Of a stretch of 21,249 nt of DNA, positions 16,766 through 21,249 are shown piece after piece; the first letter of the stretch is position 1; each line of letters starts with the position of its first letter. Made by a program: the position numbers and the translations under genes. Source of the DNA: Gammaproteobacteria bacterium (GTDB taxonomy: Bacteria; Pseudomonadota; Gammaproteobacteria; Immundisolibacterales; Immundisolibacteraceae); contig DQBD01000154.1 in the NCBI GenBank assembly GCA_003526065.1, positions 2,213 to 23,461 of the forward strand. Reading direction: 5' to 3'. Under the pieces are notes generated by a model that worked only from the letters and a program-made list of their open reading frames with translations, made no database searches and was not told where the DNA came from.

Positions 16766-19700
16766 ATGGACGAACGACCGCACCTGATCGTGATTGGCAA
16801 CGGCATGGCAGCCAGCCGCGCCGTTGACGAACTGCTGGCGCACGCCCCGCAACGCTATCGCATCACCGTGGTCGGCGCCGAAGGGCAGCCGGCCTACAAC
16901 CGCGTTCTGCTGTCCGCCGCCCTGGCCGGCGACGTCCCGCCCGACGGGCTGGTCCTGCGGCCGGCCCACGATCTGGCCGAGCACGGCGTCGAGGTCATCA
17001 GCGGCCGGCGGGTGATCGCCATCGAGCGCGCTGCCCGTTGCCTGCGGCTCGACGATGGTGAGCGACTGCACTATGACCGCGTGCTGCTGGCGACCGGGGC
17101 ACGCGCCGTTCGGCCCGACGTGCCGCGCGCGCAGCTGCCTGGCGTAATCGCATTCCGGACCCTCGCGCATCTGCAGCACGTGCTGGATGCGTGCCGTGGT
17201 GGCGGGCAGGCGGTCGTGGTGGGTGGCGGGCTGCTGGGCCTGGAAACCGCTGCGGGGCTTGCCCGGCAGGGTCTGGAGGTGACGGTCCTGCATGCGGCAG
17301 ATCACATACTGAACCGCCAGCTCGACGCGCCGGCGGCGGCCGTGGTGCAGCGCGCGCTCGAAGCCCGTGGCATTCGCTTTGAATTGTCCGCGCGTTGCAC
17401 GGCCCTGACCGGCGACGCGCGGGTGGAGGCGGTCGAACTTGGCGACGGCCGCCGGGTGGCGGCGCAGTTGGTGGTGTTCGCGGTTGGCATCAGTCCGCGC
17501 ACGGAACTGGCGCGTGAGGCCGGCATTGCCTGCAACCGCGGCGTGTTGGTGGACGACGCGCTCGCCACCTCCGATCCCCTGATCGATGCCATCGGCGAAT
17601 GCGCCGAGCACCGCGGCGTGTGCTACGGCGTGGTGGCACCGCTGTACGAGCAGGCCGCCGTGTGGGCGCGCCGCGTGGCCGGCGATGACGCCGCCGCGTA
17701 TGCCGGGTCGGTGGTGTCGGCGCAGCTGAAGGTCAGCGGTGTCGACGTCTTCTCCGCCGGCCAGATCGAGCCGCAAGACGGCGAAGCGCTGGTGCTTCAC
17801 GACCCGACCGCCGGGGTGTACCGGCGCCTGAATGTGCGCGGCGACCGGGTGGTCGGCGCGGTGCTGGTCGGTGACGTCGCCGACGGCCCCTGGTTTCAGC
17901 AACTCATCGATGCCCGGACGGATGTCGCGGCGGCCCGCCAGGTGCTGCTGTTCGGCCGGGCCCTGGCCGAGCCGCGCCTGCAGCGCGTCGAGGCGTCCGC
18001 TTCCTGTGAGGACAAACCCATGCAAAAGACCCGTGTGGTGGTGATCGGTAACGGTATGGTCGGCCAGCATCTGGTCGACACCCTGGCCGAAACGGCGGCC
18101 GACCGCTTCGCGCTGACCGTGTGCGGGGAGGAATCCCGGCCGGCCTATGACCGCGTGCACCTGTCCGAGTATTTCGGCGACAAGACGGCGGACGAGCTGG
18201 CGCTGACCACGCCGGCGTTCTATGCCCGGCACGGATTCGAGCTGCGCACCGCCACGGCGGTGACGGCCATCGACCGCGCCGCCCGCACGGTGACCACCGC
18301 CGCCGGCGAGGAGCTGCCGTACGACAAGCTGGTGATCGCCAGCGGGTCGTACCCGTTCGTGCCACCGGTGCCGGGCCGTGACCGGCCGGGCTGTTTCGTC
18401 TACCGCACGCTGGACGACCTGGACGCCATCCGTGCCGCGGCGCAGGGCGCCCGCGTCGGCGTGGTGGTCGGTGGCGGGCTGCTCGGCCTTGAAGCCGCCA
18501 ATGCGCTGAAGTCGCTGGGCCTGGAGGCGCATGTGGTCGAGTTCGCGCCGCAGTTGATGGCGGTGCAGCTGGATGCCGGCGGCGGTGCGCTGCTGCGGCG
18601 CAAGATCGAGGCGCTCGGCGTGGGTGTGCACACCGGCCGCAACACGCGGCAGATCGTCGACGGCGAGTCGTGTCGCCACCGCATGCAGTTCGCCGACGGC
18701 GAGCATCTTGAAACCGACCTGATCGTGTTCTCGGCCGGCATCCGCCCACGCGACGAGCTGGCCCGGTCGTGCGGTCTCGAGGTGGGCGAGCGCGGCGGCA
18801 TCGTCGTCGACGACCGGTGCCGTACCGGCGACCCGGACATCTACGCCATTGGCGAGTGCGCCCTGTGGGACGGGCGCATTTTCGGCCTGGTGGCGCCCGG
18901 CTACCAGATGGCCAAGACGGTCGCCGCCGAACTGTCTGGCGGGCAGGGCGCCTTTGCCGGGGCCGACATGAGCACCAAGCTGAAGCTGCTCGGCGTGGAC
19001 GTCGGCAGCATCGGCGACGCGCACGCCAGGACGCCGGGGGCGCTGTGCTACACCTACCAGGACGATCTGGCCGGCGTGTACAAGAAGATCGTCGTCGATG
19101 CCGAGGGCCGGCGCCTGCTGGGCGCGGTGCTGGTGGGCGATGCCGCCGATTACGGCAGCCTGCTGCAGTTCTGCCTGAACGGCATCGACCTGCCGGCGCA
19201 GCCGCAGGCGCTGATCCTGCCCGATGCCGGCGGCAAGCCCGCGCTCGGCCCGGACAAGCTGCCCGCCGAGGCGCAGATCTGTTCCTGTCACGATGTCAGC
19301 AAGGGCGCCATCGTCGCCGCCATCGACGAGGGCTGCACCACCGTCGGCGACCTGAAGACCTGCACCAAGGCCGGTACCGGCTGCGGCGGCTGCGTGCCCC
19401 TGGTCAAGTCGCTGCTGGAGGTGGAGCTCACAAAGCGCGGCCTTGCCGTCAACACCGACATCTGCGAGCACTTTCCCTACACGCGCCAGGACCTGTACCA
19501 GCTGGTGCGCGTGGGCGAGATCCGCACCTTCGACGCGCTGCTCGACAGACACGGCCGCGGGCGTGGCTGCGACATCTGCAAGCCGGCGGTGGCCTCCATC
19601 CTGGCCGCCTGCTGGAACGAGTACGTCCTGAAGCCGGCCCACGAGGGCCTGCAGGACAGCAACGACCGTTTTCTGGCGAACATCCAGAAGGACGGTACCT

Positions 19701-20545
19701 ACTCGGTGGTGCCGCGTGTGCCCGGCGGCGAGATCACGCCGCAGAAACTGGCGGTGCTGGCCGACGTGGCACAGGAATTCGACCTGTACACCAAGGTCAC
19801 CGGCGGTCAGCGCATCGACCTGTTCGGGGCGCGCCTGGATCAGCTGCCGGCCATCTGGAAGCGCCTGGTGGACGCCGGCTTCGAGTCCGGTCACGCCTAT
19901 GCCAAGGCGGTGCGCACGGTGAAATCGTGCGTCGGCAGCACCTGGTGCCGTTACGGCGTGGACGACAGCGTGGGGCTCGCCATCCTGCTCGAGGAGCGCT
20001 ACAAGGGCCTGCGCGCGCCGCACAAGCTCAAGTTCGCGGTGTCCGGCTGCACGCGCGAGTGCGCCGAGGCACAGAGCAAGGACGTGGGTGTCATCGCCAC
20101 CGAACAGGGCTGGAACCTGTACCTGTGTGGCAACGGGGGCATGAAGCCGCGTCACGCCGACCTGTTCGCCACCGGCCTCGACACCTCGACGCTGATTCGC
20201 TACGTCGACCGCTTCCTGATGTTCTACATCAAGAGCGCCGATCGCCTGCAGCGCACCTCCGTGTGGCGCGACAACCTCGACGGCGGCATCGACTACCTGC
20301 GGGACGTGATCATCGACGACCGGCTCGGCATTGCCGCCGAACTGGAGGCACAGATGGGCCACGTCATCGACACCTACGAATGCGAGTGGAAAAAGACCCT
20401 GGACGACCCGGAGCGCCTGCGCCGGTTCAAGCCCTTCGTCAACAGCGACACACCCGACGAGACCATTCACTTCGTGCGCGAACGTGGCCAGGTGCGCCCG
20501 GCACGCACCGACGAGAAGCCGAGCGAGGTGACCGAACATGCCTGA
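16766..20545 (+). CDS. nirB: FAD/NAD(P) reductase fused to nitrite reductase large subunit NirB
   Basis: A 1259-residue protein made of two units. Residues 1–418 form a FAD/NAD(P)-dependent reductase (GNGMAA at 11–16, a second nucleotide site VVVGGGLLGLETA near 149–160). From Met419 a complete NirB of 841 residues follows: its own FAD/NADH domains (VIGNGMVG), a BFD-like [2Fe-2S] site (Cys839, Cys841, Cys873, Cys876), a ferredoxin-like half domain, and the siroheme/[4Fe-4S] site Cys1055, Cys1061, Cys1095, Cys1099. NirB with NirD reduces nitrite to ammonium with NADH. The first unit resembles NasC-type electron donors to nitrate reductase. A good internal ribosome site before Met419 suggests two genes that have merged, or a lost frameshift. 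nirD overlaps by 8 bases. Confidence 0.9.
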   Translation: MDERPHLIVIGNGMAASRAVDELLAHAPQRYRITVVGAEGQPAYNRVLLSAALAGDVPPDGLVLRPAHDLAEHGVEVISGRRVIAIERAARCLRLDDGERLHYDRVLLATGARAVRPDVPRAQLPGVIAFRTLAHLQHVLDACRGGGQAVVVGGGLLGLETAAGLARQGLEVTVLHAADHILNRQLDAPAAAVVQRALEARGIRFELSARCTALTGDARVEAVELGDGRRVAAQLVVFAVGISPRTELAREAGIACNRGVLVDDALATSDPLIDAIGECAEHRGVCYGVVAPLYEQAAVWARRVAGDDAAAYAGSVVSAQLKVSGVDVFSAGQIEPQDGEALVLHDPTAGVYRRLNVRGDRVVGAVLVGDVADGPWFQQLIDARTDVAAARQVLLFGRALAEPRLQRVEASASCEDKPMQKTRVVVIGNGMVGQHLVDTLAETAADRFALTVCGEESRPAYDRVHLSEYFGDKTADELALTTPAFYARHGFELRTATAVTAIDRAARTVTTAAGEELPYDKLVIASGSYPFVPPVPGRDRPGCFVYRTLDDLDAIRAAAQGARVGVVVGGGLLGLEAANALKSLGLEAHVVEFAPQLMAVQLDAGGGALLRRKIEALGVGVHTGRNTRQIVDGESCRHRMQFADGEHLETDLIVFSAGIRPRDELARSCGLEVGERGGIVVDDRCRTGDPDIYAIGECALWDGRIFGLVAPGYQMAKTVAAELSGGQGAFAGADMSTKLKLLGVDVGSIGDAHARTPGALCYTYQDDLAGVYKKIVVDAEGRRLLGAVLVGDAADYGSLLQFCLNGIDLPAQPQALILPDAGGKPALGPDKLPAEAQICSCHDVSKGAIVAAIDEGCTTVGDLKTCTKAGTGCGGCVPLVKSLLEVELTKRGLAVNTDICEHFPYTRQDLYQLVRVGEIRTFDALLDRHGRGRGCDICKPAVASILAACWNEYVLKPAHEGLQDSNDRFLANIQKDGTYSVVPRVPGGEITPQKLAVLADVAQEFDLYTKVTGGQRIDLFGARLDQLPAIWKRLVDAGFESGHAYAKAVRTVKSCVGSTWCRYGVDDSVGLAILLEERYKGLRAPHKLKFAVSGCTRECAEAQSKDVGVIATEQGWNLYLCGNGGMKPRHADLFATGLDTSTLIRYVDRFLMFYIKSADRLQRTSVWRDNLDGGIDYLRDVIIDDRLGIAAELEAQMGHVIDTYECEWKKTLDDPERLRRFKPFVNSDTPDETIHFVRERGQVRPARTDEKPSEVTEHA
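18008..18022 (+). promoter_or_regulatory. Internal ribosome binding site and ATG for stand-alone NirB
   Basis: GAGGA at 18008–18012 lies 7 bases before the ATG at 18020, which begins MQKTRVVVIGNGMVG, a standard NirB N-terminus. A TGA in another frame overlaps the site (18007–18009), the arrangement expected where an upstream gene ends just before nirB begins. Confidence 0.6.
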
Positions 20546-20903
20546 GGCAGCCCTGGCCATGAACCAAGAAGCCAACGACTGGGTCGAGGTGTGCGCCCTC
20601 GACGACCTGCCGCACAACGCCGGCATCGCCGCGCGCGTTGCCGGCCGGCAGGTGGCGCTGTTCCACCTGCCGGCCGAGACACCGGCCGTGTATGCGCTCG
20701 ACAACTGGGATCCGCTGGGTGAGGCGGCCGTGCTGGCACGCGGCATCGTCGGCGATCTTGGCGGTGCGCTCGTGGTCGCCTCGCCGCTGTACAAGCAGCA
20801 CTTCAGGCTCGCCGACGGGCAATGCCTGGAGGACGCGGCGGTGCGTGTGACCGCCTACCCGGTGCGGGTCGATCAGGGGCGGGTGTGGCTGGCGGTGTCG
20901 TGA
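20538..20903 (+). CDS. nirD: Nitrite reductase small subunit NirD
   Basis: A 121-residue Rieske-fold protein that pairs with NirB in the cytoplasmic NADH-dependent nitrite reductase. The body from WVEVCALDDLPHNAG to the conserved region YALDNWDPLGEA and VASPLYKQHF is typical of NirD. The cysteine and histidine pairs that hold a Rieske [2Fe-2S] cluster are absent, as is normal for NirD. The ATG at 20538 overlaps the end of nirB by 8 bases; a second ATG 7 codons in is possible. nasA starts in the stop codon region (GTGA). Confidence 0.93.
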   Translation: MPEAALAMNQEANDWVEVCALDDLPHNAGIAARVAGRQVALFHLPAETPAVYALDNWDPLGEAAVLARGIVGDLGGALVVASPLYKQHFRLADGQCLEDAAVRVTAYPVRVDQGRVWLAVS

Positions 20904-21249
20904 ACGGGGGCGTGCGCACCACCTGTCCGTACTGCGGGGTGGGGTGTGGCGTGCTGGCCACGCCGGATGGCGCGGGCGGCGCGGCCATCGCCGGTGACCC
21001 GGCGCATCCGGCCAACTTCGGGCGCCTGTGTTCAAAGGGCTCGGCGCTGGGCGAGACGCTGGACCTCGACGGTCGCCTGCTGGAACCGCTGGTCGATGGT
21101 CGGCCGGTGGCGTGGGAGGCGGCGCTCGATGCCGTCGGCGAGAGCCTGCGTGCGACGTTGCGGCAGCACGGTCCGCAGGCGGTGGCGTTCTACGTGTCCG
21201 GACAGTTGCTGAACGAGGACTACTACGTCGCCAACAAGCTGATGAAGGG
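20900..21249 (+). CDS. nasA: Assimilatory nitrate reductase catalytic subunit, 5' part
   Basis: The first 116 codons of a molybdopterin oxidoreductase, cut by the window end. The N-terminus carries the [4Fe-4S] motif TCPYCGVGCGV with a fourth cysteine in GRLCSKGSALGE, and then the start of the molybdopterin fold (AVAFYVSGQLLNEDYYVANK). This is the form seen in NasA/NapA-type nitrate reductases; the absence of a twin-arginine signal and the nir neighbours indicate the cytoplasmic assimilatory enzyme. The start is a GTG overlapping the nirD stop by 4 bases. It would reduce nitrate to nitrite for NirBD. Confidence 0.9.
   Translation, partial: MNGGVRTTCPYCGVGCGVLATPDGAGGAAIAGDPAHPANFGRLCSKGSALGETLDLDGRLLEPLVDGRPVAWEAALDAVGESLRATLRQHGPQAVAFYVSGQLLNEDYYVANKLMK

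Noticed and set aside
18769..20562. A 597-codon plus-strand frame inside nirB
   Set aside because: It is an out-of-frame reading of the siroheme half of NirB, with an arginine-rich product and no motif.
16373..20794. A 1473-codon open frame on the minus strand opposite nirB
   Set aside because: It is the mirror of a GC-rich coding strand with strong third-position GC; its product is low-complexity (rich in Gln, His, Arg, Ala, Gly) with no family motif, while the plus strand carries a complete NirB.

Overview
The window reads as two unrelated blocks of bacterial chromosome that meet inside one gene. Bases 1 to about 13,740 look alphaproteobacterial: a regulatory PTS pair (HPr and a mannose-family EIIA), a MoxR/DUF58/BatA-DUF4159/vWA membrane module, a DUF1285–Nudix–DUF6111–cca run, then xerC, fsa and a divergent priA. 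Bases from about 13,770 to the end are more GC-rich and look gammaproteobacterial: the rest of priA, then an assimilatory nitrate/nitrite cluster (nasT, nasS, a leader RNA, nirB, nirD, start of nasA). I place the class of each block from protein style and gene order only; I could not run a search.

Left block. On the minus strand, reading right to left, moxR, DUF58, BatA/DUF4159 and a second vWA-like membrane protein form one tightly packed operon (7758 down to 891). The PTS pair follows (729 down to 35). Divergently, DUF1285, a CoA-pyrophosphatase-type Nudix hydrolase, a small DUF6111 membrane protein and cca form a compact plus-strand unit (7886–10658). cca converges on xerC, which is preceded on the minus strand by fsa; fsa diverges from priA.

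Junction. The priA ORF is open from 12455 to 14668, but its first ~430 codons fit the alphaproteobacterial block and its zinc-binding/C-terminal helicase half fits a gammaproteobacterium. The change falls in the strongly conserved stretch coding for [13 protein letters not shown], where two homologous genes can be joined without losing frame. An assembly chimera is the simplest reading; a real recombination is less likely. Conclusions should not be drawn across this point.

Right block. nasT (ANTAR antiterminator) and nasS (cytoplasmic nitrate sensor) overlap by GTGA. A 212-base leader separates them from a large reductase gene and carries two consecutive stem-loops with the identical hexaloop AACGTC (A at position 1, G at position 4), the form known for ANTAR-protein RNA targets. 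The reductase gene encodes a 1259-residue protein: a FAD/NAD(P)-dependent reductase fused in frame to a full-length NirB. nirD and nasA follow with overlapping starts. Together the genes would sense nitrate, release NasT to the leader RNA, and express enzymes that reduce nitrate to nitrite and ammonium.

No rRNA, tRNA, CRISPR array, insertion sequence or attachment site was seen.
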